This document shows positions 31,148-44,600 of a stretch of 64,000 nucleotides of DNA, piece by piece (position 1 is the first letter of the stretch; the number at the start of each line of letters is the position of its first letter). The notes below the pieces were generated by a model, which saw only the letters and a list, made by a program, of their open reading frames with translations, made no database searches and had not been told where the DNA came from. Source of the DNA: Motacilla alba alba. Its lineage: Eukaryota > Chordata > Aves > Passeriformes > Motacillidae. The position numbers and the translations under genes are program-made. The stretch lies in assembly GCF_015832195.1 (NCBI RefSeq), contig NC_052028.1:2027501-2091500 (forward strand), read 5' to 3'.

Positions 31148-34100
31148 TCTCTGCCCGCCGCGCTCGCCGCGCTCCTGCCTCCTGCCGCCGCCCCGCCGCC
31201 CTTCCAGCCGCTCTCGCCGCCCGCGGCCGACACCGCCGAAAGGCACCGAGCTCGGCGCGCCGCCTCTCGCCGCCTCTCGCCGCCTCTCGCTGCTGCGGCC
31301 GCTGCCGCTGCCGCTGTGGCCGGCGCCGGGCGAGCGAGCAGCCTGCGGGGGCAGGACGCTGCGGCGGCGGCGGCGGCGGCTCCAGCGCCGCTCGGCGGCG
31401 GCCAACAGCGACACCCGGAGGCGCCGCCGCGCCGCTGCAGCCGCCCGATGGCCGCGCTCGGGGTCTCGCCCCGGGCCGCTCCCCGCTCCATCAGCCCCCG
31501 GAAAGCGCGAGTCGGAGTTCAGTTTGGAGAATTTTTTCATACCCGCGGAAAGGGGAATTGAGGAGCTCTGTTCAGAAGCAAAACTGCAGAGCCTGGCTGG
31601 GGAACCTGTAGCGGAATAATCGAGGATCACGCAGACTTCGTACAAGGCGGCACAGGTGAGTACAGGTAAGGATCAGCAGGTACACTGTGCATCAAATGCC
31701 CTGCAGATTCCTATCCCTTCTGTTACTGCTGTGGGCTCTCTTTAACCCAGCTCTTTTATTTCATTTCTACCATCTCTGTGAAGAGACATCTACAAAATAC
31801 TTGGGAAGAGAAGCCTTTGTAGAAAAGAAGCACCAGAAGCAACATCTCCTTTCTGGAGATTCTTGTTTATATTCCTTTTTTTATATATCCATCTCACAGT
31901 AACTGTGACTGGGGGAAAATGGCAAGTCTTATTCTCTATTACAGCATTATCCTTACATGTTCCCAGTTTGACAAATCATGGAGATCACCACAACTTCTTG
32001 TGCTAGAACTGGGAAGAATGACCTGTTAAAGCATTTCTTCAAAAAAAAAAAAAACCTTTTCAGTGAACGGCTTAAGTAAGTAAATCTAAGAACAGGGAAT
32101 GACTGGGGAAAGTATCCATGCTCCCAGGATACTTCAGTTAGCAGCGTGCTGAATTTTACTCTGAGAATTGTGAAAATTACTATTAATACTCCTCTGTGGT
32201 GATGCCTGAGGGATACATGACATGTCAGCTACCTTTCCCAGGACAGAGACTTCAAGATAAAAAGACAAAAAAAAAAAAAGAAAAAAGTCTGAAAAATTAT
32301 TCTCAGAAGGGCACAACTAGAGAAGGCAGTTTGCCCCCAGCTCAAACGCCCTGACATGTCCTTTGCCACGATAAAATAATAAAACACTGAACACTCCCGG
32401 CGTGGGATGGTCTGAAAACGGAAATGATACAACACTCTTGAGAGTACACCTGTGCAAAAACGAAAAAACACTTGATCCTCCTCGGTGCCTGTTTGTGCTG
32501 ACACCACTTCTCTACAACAACCAAAGAAAATCACGAAATACAAAACTCTCCACAAACCAACAGCTCTCGTTTCATGACCTTGTAGAGAGCAGGGCACGTT
32601 ATGATCAGCTGAACCATTCCAAGCGCTACCCAAACCAGCTTTTGGGAAACTACAGGTACAACAGGTTTTACCAACACTCCTATTGCTCAAGAATTAACTC
32701 CATGAATTCATACTGTGCTCATTCACAGGGTCCTGGTGATAACTCAGTTCCCACTTATGCCACTCTTACCCCGTCTCAAAAAAAAAAAAAAAAAACAAAG
32801 ACAGCAACTACAAGACTCAGTTTTTATATCTTCTTCTGCTGTAGCAGTTATTAGGAAATGATCGCTTGGCCTCAGCATTGCTGTGAGAACAGGCTCTTCC
32901 TCTGCAGTAAGAAGCACCCACACTCTGGTTTCAGAGAGAGAATGCTGAGAAAGTACTGAAATAGAACCTTCCCCTTCCTCGCCCTTTGTTGTATTACATA
33001 AATTAGACACTGCTTTCAAGTAATTAACGTTAATTGAAAACTCTGTGTTGTATGACAACGGCGATAAATACAAAACCAGATGACTGACGTTTGGAAAAGC
33101 CTTCCACCAATAAGCAGTTCACGATGAAAATACTCTTAAGAGTCCAAACCTGTGAGCAGTGCTGTGATCAAGAAATCAACATTGGCAAATGAACTTTAGG
33201 CACGTTAGGACCTCCTGTCGCTGCACCCTCGGCTACAGCACCATCTCTCTGAAAAAGGCACAACGGCGAAGAGTAACACAGACAAAAGTTGCCCATAGAA
33301 CAGAAACAATCCTCTGGAAATCTACTTTTGTTTGGCACAAGAGGCTTCTCGTGGACAATCAGCTCATTCTCACTAAATCACTCCAGGTGCACTAACTCGG
33401 GATTGTGCTCGCTGGCTGCTAAGGAGCACAGAAGGAAAAAACAACCTTTCAATGTAGTTCATTATTGTCACCTTTCATTAGCAACGAAGTCACCTTTCAT
33501 TAACAATGTACGCTACTCACTTCCTCCCACATTGCATCGACTTTAAACACTTGGCATGGAAAGACTGAGCGCTGCTACACGAGAGAGAACAATATGAAAC
33601 AGGATTTAAGGGGACGTGAAAAGGACAAACAAACAACCCTTCACACAAGCGTATCTCGACTTTCCCTGCAGTGCCATGCCACCTGTAACGCATCTCAGCA
33701 GAAATCTCGACAATACACTCCAATTTCTAGATATTACCCATAGTTTGAAGGCATAAAAAGAGGCAAATGGTCTCTAATCTGAACCTTCTGTCTGGGAACA
33801 TCCAGTTCTTCAGCTCCATCTTTGCAGGAGCACAGCGATGACGCACCACCAAGGTGACAAACCAGTGCTAACATACATAATTTAGATTTACAACATTAGC
33901 AGCAAACATTTGTGCTACTCTTCCACCATCTCTACTCACTCCCGAGTGTGAAGCTCACTTTTTACTCAACCAAAGAAAAAATGCCGCAAGCAAACTCAAA
34001 AAATGCCCGGGAATGGTCTCCTGGAAAAAACAGAGTGCTACAAAAAGTTGACACTGCTGCAAATACTGGATGAGGAACACTCAATGAGGCCCCCTCAAAA

Positions 34101-34862
34101 GTAAAAAATGCAACAAAACCAAAACAAAGCAGAAAAACACGGGTCCACGTTCAATTTCAAACAATGGCTTACATTTATCCTAAATACTATTTACAGAAAA
34201 GGAATATGGGGAGAGTGATAATTAATTATACTAAAGATAGACTTGGGAAAAGTGCTGCTGTTAAAAATCCATAATACAGTGTAGTTCATACTCTGTTTTA
34301 AAAGGAAAATAAATAATAAAAAAATATAAGATGGGACGATACAATATCCACGAGCAAATAATGATGCAGAGGGGTGGAGAAGAAAGAAAAAAAAGCCATA
34401 AGATTGTGTACAAAAGAAAAATATTCTACCGAACCTAAAATTACTAGACAAGAACAAAATGTTCTCTCACGCTACCTCAAGCACGTGTGCTGTCGAGAAC
34501 ACAGCTGATAGTGACAACGCAAACTTCCACTTGTTTACAATGCAATACAATAGAGGAGCAGAGCGAATACTGGCGAGATGACCGGAATTCAACAACCTGC
34601 ACTCACAAAAACAAAAGGTCTCAACCACAGAATCTCAAGCAGAGAAGAGCTCGAATCCTGCTAGAAGGTTCACCAAAAGCAACACTGAGATCCGAATCCT
34701 ACGTCCACCCCCCCACAGCAAGAGGTACCAGCCATCGCACACGGAGGTTATGCTTTACTTCTCAGAGTATTGCGCTAGTCAGGACAGAGTCACCAGGGGA
34801 AAAGAGGACAGGGAAGAACCACGAGGAAGCGTCACGGACGGAACTCGACCGAAGAAACTCAC
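31148..34862 (-). other. PCDHG: Interval between gamma-A (34863) and the gamma-B-type exon
   Basis: About 3.7 kb. The first 350 bases upstream of the start codon (to about 31480) are CpG-rich and nearly identical to the same part of the other gamma-B genes, including a CGG trinucleotide run near 31360-31382, so they are a shared 5' UTR/promoter block. Beyond this the sequence is AT-rich, with A-tracts at about 32041, 32268 and 32780. I see no exon or recognisable mobile element in it. Confidence 0.65.
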
Positions 34863-37313
34863 CGAGGGAGGGGCGGGATGCGAGGGGAGGGCGCCGGCAG
34901 GGTCCTCGTCCCCGAGCAGCGGCGCGGGCTCGTCGGGCGGCGGCCGGGCCGGGAGGGTGTCGCAGCAGGCGGCGGCCGAGAGGCGCAGCTGGCTCTTGCG
35001 CGAGTCGGCCGTGAGCGACACGTCGTGCGAGTAGGACTGCAGGAAGGCGCGCACGCCGTCGATGCCCACGAAGTGCGACACGGGCACGCCGCGCAAGGCG
35101 CCGCCGTCCGGCGGCAGCAGCTGGCGGCGGTGGCAGCGGCGCAGGCGCAGCGCCAGCAGCAGCAGCAGGAAGGCCACGAAGAGGCACGACACGGCGGCCA
35201 CGGCCAGCACGAGCCAGCGCGTCAGGCTGGCGGCCGGCTCGCCCGGCGCCGCCGCCTCATCGGCCGCGCTGCCCAGCTCGGCCAGCAGCTCGGCCACGCT
35301 CTCGGCCAGCACCACGCTCAGCGTGGCCGTGGCCGACAGCGCCGGCCGCCCGTGGTCCCGCACCAGCACCACCAGGCTGTGGCGCGCCGCGTCGCGGGCC
35401 AGCGGCGAGCGCGCCGTGCGCACCTCGCCGCTGTGCAGCCCCACGCGGAACAGCCCCGGCTCCGTGGCCTTGGCCAGCTCGTAGGACAGCCACGCGTTCT
35501 GCCCCGCGTCCGCGTCCACCGCCACCACCTTGGCCACCAGCGCGCCGGCCTCCGAGCGCCGCGGCGCCAGCTCCACGCCCGACCACGCGGCGCCCGAGCC
35601 CAGCGCCGCGGCCGCCGGCGGGTACAGCACCTGCGGCGCGTTGTCGTTCTCGTCCAGCACCTCCAGCCGCACCGACACGTTGCTGCCGAGCGCCGGCGCG
35701 CCGCCGTCCTCCGCACGCACCCACAGCTGCAGCTCGCGCAGCTGCTCGTAGTCCAAGGAGCGCAGCGCGTACAGCGCGCCCGTCTCCGCCTGCACCGACA
35801 CGTACGACGACAGCGGCGCGCCCCGCACCCGCCCCTCCGCCAGCCGGTAGCGCACGCGCGCGTTCTGCCCCCAGTCCGCGTCCGTGGCGCGCACCGTCAG
35901 CACCAGCGCGCCCGCCGCGTTGTTCTCCGCCAGCCGCGCGCTGTAGCGCTCCTCCGCGAACACCGGCGCGTTGTCGTTCACGTCCAGCACCCGCAGCGCC
36001 AGCACCGCGCTGCTCTGCAGCGCCGGCCGCCCGCCGTCGGCCGCCCGCACCGTCACGTTGTACTCCGACACCTGCTCCCGGTCCAGCTCTCCCGCTGTCA
36101 CCACACGGAAGTAATCTTCATAGGACTTCTCCAGCCGGAACGGGACGCCCCCTTCCAGGGAACAGCTCACCTCGCCATTCGCCCCCGAGTCCCGGTCCTG
36201 CACGTGCAGCAGGGCGACCACCGTCCGTGACGGAACGTCCTCGGAAATCTCACTTAGTGCCGACCTCACAGAAATCACCGGCACATTATCGTTTATATCT
36301 GTGACGCTGATCGTGACTTTTACAGTGTCGGAAAGGCCTCCCCCGTCCCGTGCCTGCACCTCCAGTTCGTAAGAACCGCCTTCCTCAAAGTCCAGTGCTC
36401 GCAACAGCGTGATCGCGCCTGTTTCAGAGTCCAGATAGAAGATATTCGATGCCACGTCCGACACTTTTTTCAACGAGTATTTCACGTGTCCATTCTGCCC
36501 CTCGTCGGTGTCGGTGGCAGTGACGGTGACGAGGACGGAGCCCACGGGCACGTCCTCGGGCACACGCACCGTGTACTCCGCCTGGCTGAACACCGGCGCG
36601 TTGTCGTTCGCGTCCAGCACGGTCACGCGGATCCGAGCCGTGCCCGTCCGGGCCGGATCGCCGCCGTCCATCGCCCGCAGCACCAGCTCGTGAAACGCCG
36701 CCTCCTCCCGGTCCAGCGCCTTCGCCAGCACCAGCTCGGGACGCTGATCGCCGCCGGGGCCCGCCTGCACGGCCAGCGAGAAGTGCTCGTCACCGCTCAG
36801 CTCGTAGCTCTGCAGGGAATTCCGGCCCGAGTCCGGGTCGTGAGCCTCGGCCAGGGGAAACCGTGACCCCGGGGCTGTCGTCTCGCTCATTCTTTCTTCC
36901 ATCTCAATTTCCTTGAAGCTGGGCGCGTTGTCGTTAATGTCCGTGATTTCCACTTCGATGCCGTAAACCTGCATTTCCCCTTCCACTATCAGCTCACAGC
37001 GTAGCACGCATTTCTCCACCAGCCGGCACAGCTGCTCTCTGTCGATCCTCTCCGCCGTCACTAAATGTCCCGTCTTCCCGTGCAAAGCGAAATACTGCGT
37101 CCTACCTTCAGAGACAATTTGAAAGCCGCGATCTCGGATCTCCGGCAGCTGCAGCCCCAGGTCCTTGGCCACGTCGCCCACGAAGGAGCCCTTGGGCATC
37201 TCCTCGGGCACCGAGTAGCGCAGCTGCCCCCACGCCGCCTCCCACGCTGCCAGCAGCACGGCCCAGAGCAGAGCTCGCTGCCGCCGGCCCCAGCGCCTCC
37301 CCGCCGCGCACAT
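34863..37313 (-). CDS. PCDHGA: Protocadherin gamma-A-type variable exon
   Basis: The exon encodes 817 codons, starting MCAAGRRWGRRQRALLWAVL (signal peptide about 29 residues, then QLRYSVPEE) and ending at the phase-0 donor CCCTCG|GTGAGT. An upstream in-frame ATG would add 29 unconserved residues and is not preferred. Six EC repeats with DINDN/DANDN/DVNDN/DENDN linkers, a membrane span about 700-722 with VAVAAVSC, and a 91-residue tail. HFVGIDGVRAFLQSYSHDVS and LTADSRKS in the tail match the mammalian gamma-A tail closely and fix the subfamily; a one-to-one mammalian member cannot be named. From late EC4 to the tail it is nearly identical to the gamma-A exons at 46457 and 58634. EC3 and parts of EC1, EC2 and EC4 differ, which should set its homophilic specificity. 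Confidence 0.95.
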
Positions 37314-38829
37314 CGCCGCCGCGGCACCGCTCGTTCTCTTGCAGCTCCTCGCCGCCAACCGACACAGCTCCGGCTCCGACTCTGCTCCCAGCTTCTGCAC
37401 GGTGTTTCAGCCACCGGCTCCTCCGTCTTGCTATAGAACGGCTCCGCACCGCGGACACACCGGCCGCAGAGCTCGATACCGAGCGAGCCACCGAGCCGCT
37501 CCGCAGCGGGCGGGGCTGCGGCGCTCCGAGCTCCCTCTCGCTCCTCTCGGTCAACAGCGGCGCCCGCAGCCTCCTCCCGGCACTGCAGGCACCGAGCGCT
37601 GCCCGGCGCTGCGATCCTGCCCGGCCCACGGGCAGCTCGCGGGGCGGGACATAACCGATAAGAAGACATCGCTTTTCGTCCAGCGCGGACCTCCTGCTTC
37701 GGCTTTTTTACAGTTGATCTCTGGTGTCATCCTCCGCCGGGGACGACGTGAAAGATGTAACATTCCGCCTGTGACTATGCTAGTGCTACCGCGCGGGAAA
37801 ATGTCTTCATCATGACCTCATAACATGAATGAAACTATCTCCGAGTGTGACGTCTGGGGTATCAAGTTTTTTACTGCATACGTCCGAAAGCGCAAACTCC
37901 TCCACCAATTCCAGTTTTTATACCAGTCGTGCTTGCAGAACATTCAGCGGATGAAAATAGTGTTATAGAATACGAAAACTACTCATGAACAGTCAATGTT
38001 CAAATTGGTCACTGAATTGGTCAAATTGCTCACTGCAGGGAAGGTCGTTGCAATCTTGAGCCTGCACATCACAAACTACTCCTAATAAAAGTGCGTTATT
38101 CCCCGTTCTCCAAAAACAACTTGGCAATTTTTCATTACAATTTTACTCAATGTAGGCATGACAATGCTCACTCTGATGACTTAATACTTGCGTATTAAGT
38201 CAAGTACCGGCATGACCTAGACGATAATGGAACTAAGTCGGGCACAGAGTTCGGGTACTTAGCAGGCAATAAATACAGAGCTGGCCCCACCAACAAAGAG
38301 CTTTTTTGAAATCCTTAATTAACCCGACTCAATAGTGTAAGCATTCCCACAGCAGCCTTCCCTCAAAATAAGAGCTTTGGTCCACCTATCAGAAGATCCA
38401 AACACACAGCTTCGACGAAAAAATGTCGGGAAGGGACACTATCCACACCAAGCCCGTCATGTGCATCTCATTCTACACAATAAAGATCCACCTTCCGCCT
38501 TAATAACAAGTAACAAATTAAAAAAAAAATAATTTTTCCTAAAGAAAAAAATTCAGCTAAATCAGAATGAGTCACGAAGGCAAATGTGCTTCAAAACTGC
38601 CGAACGGCAAGAAGTGCCCGCTGAGCCTACCAGTCTTACATCAGATGAGGCAGCAATTACCCGTTCGCAAAACTTTATGCAAAAGGAACATGAGAAGGGA
38701 TTATTTCACGGCATCATGAAATAAAATGAAACCACTAACAGATTCAGGGAAGAAAAATAACGCAAGAGCTCACGGCCACCAGCACGCCGTTATATAAAGG
38801 CGCAGAACGAAAGAATTCACTTTACAGAC
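37314..38829 (-). other. PCDHG: Interval upstream of gamma-A (34863)
   Basis: About 1.5 kb. The first 450 bases are GC-rich gamma-A 5' UTR/promoter sequence, with blocks shared with the other gamma-A genes (for example GGCGGGGCTGCGGCGCTCCG near 37510). The remainder, to about 38760, is AT-rich and unique, and unlike the duplicated spacers at 49.4 and 61.6 kb. No coding sequence. Confidence 0.65.
37667..37687 (-). promoter_or_regulatory. PCDHGA: Conserved gamma-A upstream block (candidate CSE)
   Basis: The plus strand reads CATCGCTTTTCGTCCAGCGCG about 360 bases upstream of the start codon. The other two gamma-A genes carry the same block with one or two changes, while flanking sequence here is more diverged. 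It contains CGCT on both strands, the core of the conserved sequence element of protocadherin promoters that is known to bind CTCF. Assignment is by position, conservation and core only. Confidence 0.5.
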
Positions 38830-41298
38830 CTGCGGTGCATCCGAGCCGGCCGGCGGCTCTCCCGTCAGGGCGCTGCTGCTCAGGCTCGGCTTGTGGCAGG
38901 AATCCCCGCCCAGAAGCTCCTCCGCCGACAGGATGGGCACCGGCGGCGGCGGCCAAGCGGCCTCGGGCGGGGCGCGGGCCGGCGGCGCCACGCACAGGTT
39001 GTAGGAGTAGGGCAAGGTGCCCTCGCAGAAGTCGGCCGGGAAGGCGGCGCCGGCCAGCGAGAAGCGCTGCGCGCCCAGGCAGCGCAGCACGGCGGGCGGC
39101 CCGGCCCGGCGCAGCCGCGCCAGCACGGCCAGCGCCACGCTCAGCACCAAGAGCGCCGACAGCAGCGCCAGCGCCAGCACCAGGTAGAACTGCAGCTCGG
39201 CCGCCGCCGCCGCCGCCGCCTCGGCGCCCGCCGGCCGCTCGCTCAGCTCCGGCAGCGCCTCCTGCAAGCTCTCGGCCAGCACCACGTGCAGCGTGGCCGT
39301 GGCCGACAGCGCCGGCTGCCCGTGGTCCTTCACCACGGCCACCACACGCTGCTTGGCCGCGTCCCGCTCGGACACGGCGCGCGCCGTGCGCACCTCGCCG
39401 CTGTGCAGCCCCACGCGGAACAGCGCCGGCTCCGACGCCGCCACCAGCTCGTACGACAGCCACGCGTTGCGCCCCGCGTCCGCGTCCACCGCCACCACCT
39501 TGGCCACCAGGTAGCCGGCCTCGGCCGAGCGCGGCACCACCTCGAAAGGCGCCGCCGCCCCTCCCGCCGCCGCCTCTCCCGCCGCCGCCGCCGCCGCCGC
39601 CGGCCACAGCACCCTGGGCGCGTTGTCGTTGCGGTCCAGCACGAAGACGCGCACCGTGGCCGTGGAGCTGCGCGCCGGCGAGCCGCCGTCCTGCGCCCGC
39701 ACGGCCACCGCGAACTCGCGGCACCGCTCGTAGTCCAAGGAGCGCTGCGCGTACAGCGCGCCGCTCCGCGCCTCCACCGACACGAGCGGCGCCGCGCCCG
39801 CCGCGCCCGCGCTGCCGCCCGCCAGCCAGTAGCTCACGCGCCCGTTGGCGCCCGCGTCCGCGTCCCGCGCCTGCACGCGCAGCACCAGCGCGCCCGCCGC
39901 GTTGTTCTCCGCCACGTACGCGCTGTACGCCGCCTCCTCGAACACCGGCGCGTTGTCGTTCACGTCCGACACCTCCAGCACCAGCTCCCTGCTGCTCCGC
40001 AGCGCCGGCCTGCCCCGGTCCCGGGCCACCACCGTCACGCGGTGCTCGCACGCCTGCTCGCGGTCCAGCGCGCTCGCCGTCACCACCTTGTACGAGCCGC
40101 CCGACGACGCCACCAGCGACAGCGGCGCCTCGCCCGACAGCTCGCACGACACCTGACCGTTCTCGCCCGAGTCCCTGTCCCGCACTTTCAGCACGGCCAC
40201 CACGGTGCCCACCGGAGCGTCCTCAGATACGGGACTCGAAAGCGACAAAATCGTAATCTCCGGGGCGTTGTCATTCTCATCGGTGATGTTGATCTGCACT
40301 TCACAGAGATCAGTGAGCCCTCCACCGTCCCTCGCCTCCAGCCGAAAGCTGTATTTACTCTGTCCCTCAAAATCGAGGGGACCCGCCGTCCTCACCTCAC
40401 CACTCTCACTGTCAATAGTGAACAGCGAGCGGATGCTCTCCGGGACGTTGCCGAAGGAATAAAAGACTCTCCCGTTAGCGCCCGCGTCCGCATCCTTCGC
40501 CTGCACACACAGCACCACCGACCCCGCTGGCAGATTCTCTGCCACTCGCGCCTCGTAGACGCTTTTGCTGAACACGGGCGGGTTGTCATTGGCGTCTGTC
40601 ACGTTGATAAGAACCAGAACAGTCCCAGACCTCGCGGGGTTCCCGCCGTCCACTGCTATCAGCACCAGCTCAAAGGAACTCTGCTTCTCCCGGTCCAGCG
40701 CTCTCTCCAGCACCAATTCCGGCTGTTTTTTTCCACCAGGGCTTTCCTTCATGGCCAAAGTGAAGGATGGGTTGCTGGTGAGCTGATAAGTCAGCAGAGA
40801 GTTGCTGCCCATGTCCATATCGCGGGCCATCTCCAGCAGAAAGCGAGCACCGGGGAGAGTCCATTCACCAATCTCCAGCTCTAGAGCAGCTTTGCTGAAG
40901 ACCGGGGAGTTGTCATTCACGTCCTCGATCTCCACATCAACGTGGAAAACGTTCAGCGGGCTGTGCACCAGCGCCTCGAAGCTGACGGAGCAGGTCGCCG
41001 AGTCGCCGCACATCTCCTCCCGGTCCAGCCTCTCGTTCACGTACAGGTTCCCGTTCTCCTCATTCACCGTGAAGTATTGCTTCTCGTCGCTCAGCCGCAG
41101 CTTGCGCGCCGGCAGCTCGTCGGCGCTGAGCCCCAGGTCCCGCGCCAGCGGCCCCACGAGCGAGCCTCTGCCCAGCTCCTCGGCGATGGCGTAGCGGACC
41201 CGCTCGGCCGCCGCCCGGCAGCACACGCACAGCAGCACCGCGGCCAGCAGCGCTCGCCCGCCGCCCGGCCCGCGCCTCTGCCGCCGCCTCCCCGCCAT
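38830..41298 (-). CDS. PCDHGB: Protocadherin gamma-B-type variable exon
   Basis: The exon encodes 823 codons. The start chosen is [20 protein letters not shown], which directly precedes the hydrophobic core of the signal peptide; an in-frame ATG 33 codons upstream only adds arginine/glycine-rich 5' UTR translation. Six EC repeats, a membrane span about 704-728 ([18 protein letters not shown]), and a tail of about 95 residues with [14 protein letters not shown], diagnostic of gamma-B (mammals: [12 protein letters not shown]). The frame ends in phase 0 at CCGCAG|GTCTGT, an unusual donor shared by all three gamma-B copies of this type. The 3' half is nearly identical to the copies at 50890 and 63079; EC2, EC3 and early EC4 carry most differences. 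Confidence 0.94.
39581..39602 (-). repeat. PCDHGB: GCC trinucleotide run coding polyalanine
   Basis: An in-frame GCC run gives eight alanines after LWP. A second, shorter alanine run in this exon ([10 protein letters not shown], about 39201-39220) lies just before the membrane span and is two alanines longer than in the copy at 50890. Confidence 0.85.
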
Positions 41299-41692
41299 TC
41301 TCCGCCCGCCGCGCTCGCCGCGCTCCTGCCTCCTGCCGCCGCCCCGCCGCCCTTCCAGCCGCTCTCGCCGCCCGCGGCCGACACCGCCGAAAGGCACCGA
41401 GCTCGGCGCGCCGCCTCTCGCCGCCTCTCGCCGCCGCTGCTGCGGCCGCTGCCGCTGCCGCTGTGGCCGGCGCCGGGCGAGCGAGCAGCCTGCGGGGGCA
41501 GGACGCTGCGGCGGCGGCGGCGGCGGCTCCAGCGCCGCTCGGCGGCGGCCAACAGCGACACCCGGAGGCGCCGCCGCGCCGCTGCAGCCGCCCGATGGCC
41601 GCGCTCGGCGGGGCCCGGCTTTGGGCGCGGCTCAGCGGCTGCACCGGCCCCGGGGCCGCTCCCCGCTGCCAACCGCCCGCGCAGAAGAACTT
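41299..41692 (-). promoter_or_regulatory. PCDHGB: Shared gamma-B 5' UTR/promoter block
   Basis: About 390 bases of CpG-rich sequence directly upstream of the start codon are almost identical to 53356-53745 and largely to 31148-31480. Identity between the first two ends abruptly after CGCGCAGAAG. It includes a CGG run near 41510-41527 and GCGCGGCTCAGCGGCTG near 41635. Promoter function is inferred from position and conservation. Confidence 0.5.
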
Positions 41693-44600
41693 CCGTAACT
41701 CCACTCCGAGCCGTTTCTCTCTGACATGTCCTGTCGCGTGCTTTCAGGGCATTCTTTTCAGTCACATTCTACAGGCAGAAGGAAATATTCATGGCAGGGC
41801 AGTATAGAATGGAATTAAGCCGCACTTAATAAAATAATGGTCCATTAACACCAGCAATAACCGATAATATAGAGAAGACTTCAAGAGCTTTTTCACACTC
41901 TGTAACTTGTCTTAAATTAGTTTTCATTATGTTATTCATTTCTTGAGATGAACTGAGATCTAGATCAGCCTAAAGCAATGTAAGCATCCCCCATGCCAAT
42001 GCAACAAAATAACATTTACTCTTTGGATTCTGACTCATTAAGGTTGTTTCATCTGCATCTCCATATCTGAGAACCTGACAATGGAAAGTGCAAAGCAACG
42101 CTGAGTTCCTCAAAGAGCCAAAAAATGTTTTCACGTTCCACCTTAAACTTATTATTGGTAACGTAATCCATACCTGTGCCATGAGCTGGAACACTTTTTA
42201 CTAGATTTGAACGTTGGAGGCATATCGAAAACTTCTCTGGGCAATACCTGCCCTTTTCTCACAACCCACATCAAGAGGTTTTGCCTAATCAAAAGTTCCC
42301 TTCTTTTAGTTCAAAGCATTTCTCTGCTATCCTATGACCAAAGACCCCCTTAAAAAGATACCTGTGCATATTTTCTAGAACTGTACTTGTAAATCAAAAC
42401 AGAAAAAAATAAAAAGGTTTTAAAAATATGAACAGAGGAATAATTTCTCCATCCTTGAAGACAGAAAACTCCTGCAGTCCTTCTGCATTGCAGAGATGCT
42501 CCAACACTCAGGCTGCTTCCAGGCGAACTCTGGCCTGTCCATTGGGATGTTGGCCCAACACCTGCACACAGTCTACGCTCTCACAAAAAGAGTTCAGAGG
42601 GGGGAAAGAACCTCCCTGGACCTGCCGGGCAGAGTGCATGTCATGCACTGCAGGACACTCTTGGAGGGAGCAGCAGGTGCCCATGGGCAGCTCATGTCCC
42701 ACCTTAGCACCCACCAATCACACAAAGCGCTTCTCTGCAAAGCTCTTCCCTATCCCCCACTCTCTCTGGAAACTGGGGATTGCCCCAGCCCCGTGCAGCA
42801 CCTGGCACTTTGATCCATTCCATGATGCTTGCACGGGGCCCCTTCTCCAGCCTGTCCCTGGCTGCCATCTCTGCCCTCCCGAGAATCAGCTCCAGTCGGT
42901 GTCAGCTGCCAGCTGCCTGAAGGTGACTCAATGCCATCGGCCACCAAGCTGCGGAACACAACTGGGCCCAGTCAGGCCCTGGAGGGACAGCACAAGTCAC
43001 TGCTCTCCACCTGGACACGCAGCCACCGTCTGTAACTCTCTGCAGCTGCCTCTCCAGCCTGCTCCGCAGCCATTTCACAGCCTCCAGCTGATTGCCCAGC
43101 ATGTTCCTCTGGGCCATGGCCTGGGGGACACTGCACACCTTCTCCCACTGGCCCCTGCTCTGCGCGGGGCAATCTGGACTGGGCTGGGCGGCCACTCTGC
43201 CCTTTGATGACTCCAGCAGAGATGATTCTGCATTTTACAGCACAGACCAAATGTTCCTGCCTGAGCACACCAGGAGTGCTCATGAAACCCTTCCTCTGCA
43301 CAGCTGCAACATCACAGGTGTGAGTGGGAGCTGCACCTGCACTCGGGCAGCTGGCACAGAGGAGACCTTCCACATGGGATCAGACACCCTGAGCCTGAGC
43401 TCATCACAACCAGCATGGCAAGACTTGGAAACACATGGAAATGGACAGATGCAACAACTTCTGCTAGGTCTCCCTTGCCCAACAGAAGCAACTCAAATCA
43501 CACTGCCCTCCATCAGGCCCAGCCTGGTGTCATCCACGACATGTGACAAGCACGGCAATGACCGAGTTCTTCTCCAGCCTCACACACAGAGCTCCCCTCT
43601 CTGCTCTGTCTTCCACACCAGGCCACTCTCAGGTTTTGCTTGTGGCCATCTCCTCCCTGCTCAAATCTATCATGAGGTGATCATGCACTGCAGCCACACC
43701 ATGAACGGAGCTACAATTGTCTGCTCACCACCGTGAGGAGAAGGAGCTGAGGGATTCCAGAGCACACAAATGATAAACAACCCTACTAAAAGATCAGCAG
43801 TCATCCAGCTGAGAATGGCTCACCACAGCATTGGCTGAGAGGGAATCTGCTCCCCTTCTTTATCACATGCTCTGTTCCACAGAGAAGCAAAGACTACCAA
43901 TGTCATGTTTACATCTATTTCTCCCAACAGGAACAGGACACAAAGTCACTCTCACATATATCAAAGACAATTGAAATCAACCCAGCCAAGAATGGGCAAA
44001 CACCAGGAGAGTATCAGTCACGGCCTCCCCTTGCAGATTGCTCAGCTGCAGTATATACACAGCCCAGGAAACTGGACTGGAACCAACACACAGGGGCCTC
44101 ACACAGGAGCTCACTACACAGGCCCCAGACTGTCATGTCCTTGGATAGCAAGAGGAAGAAAAAGCTTGGAACCACAGCTGTGGGCCTCAGCTAACTCCTG
44201 GCACAAACAGAACTGGACACCATTCATTCCTGCATTTTGAACTGCAGCACAGTGAACTCCAGCACCAGCCCTGCCTCTGGAGACACAGACTTCTTCTCTC
44301 TCTCCAAACACAACAGGACAGCCAACTTTGCACACAGACACCACTGGAAGAAAACTCATGTGCACAGCTTCTCAGAGCCCAAGCATCACAACTAGGAGTA
44401 TTCTCTTCTCCCAGTTATTTGATCAAGTGGGAAATGTCCTGTAGGCCATAAATTATTACCAGCTCTGGCACAGACCCACACACCCCAGTATCACCTCAAA
44501 GGCAGCACCACCATGCTTCAGCACATGGACTCCTCACAGGATGTGAGACTACCACTCCCGATGCAAAGGAACATGGAGCCCAAACTGGGCCATTTCAGTC

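Noticed and set aside
31148..31645. N-terminal extension of the 28697 gamma-B-type exon by 166 codons
   Set aside because: The extension is arginine/alanine-rich, lies upstream of a well-formed signal peptide and corresponds to the 5' UTR block of the other gamma-B genes.
42428..43736. Plus-strand open frames of 100-260 codons in the spacer
   Set aside because: No domain, composition like non-coding DNA, and a non-conserved frame in the homologous spacer at 54-55.4 kb.
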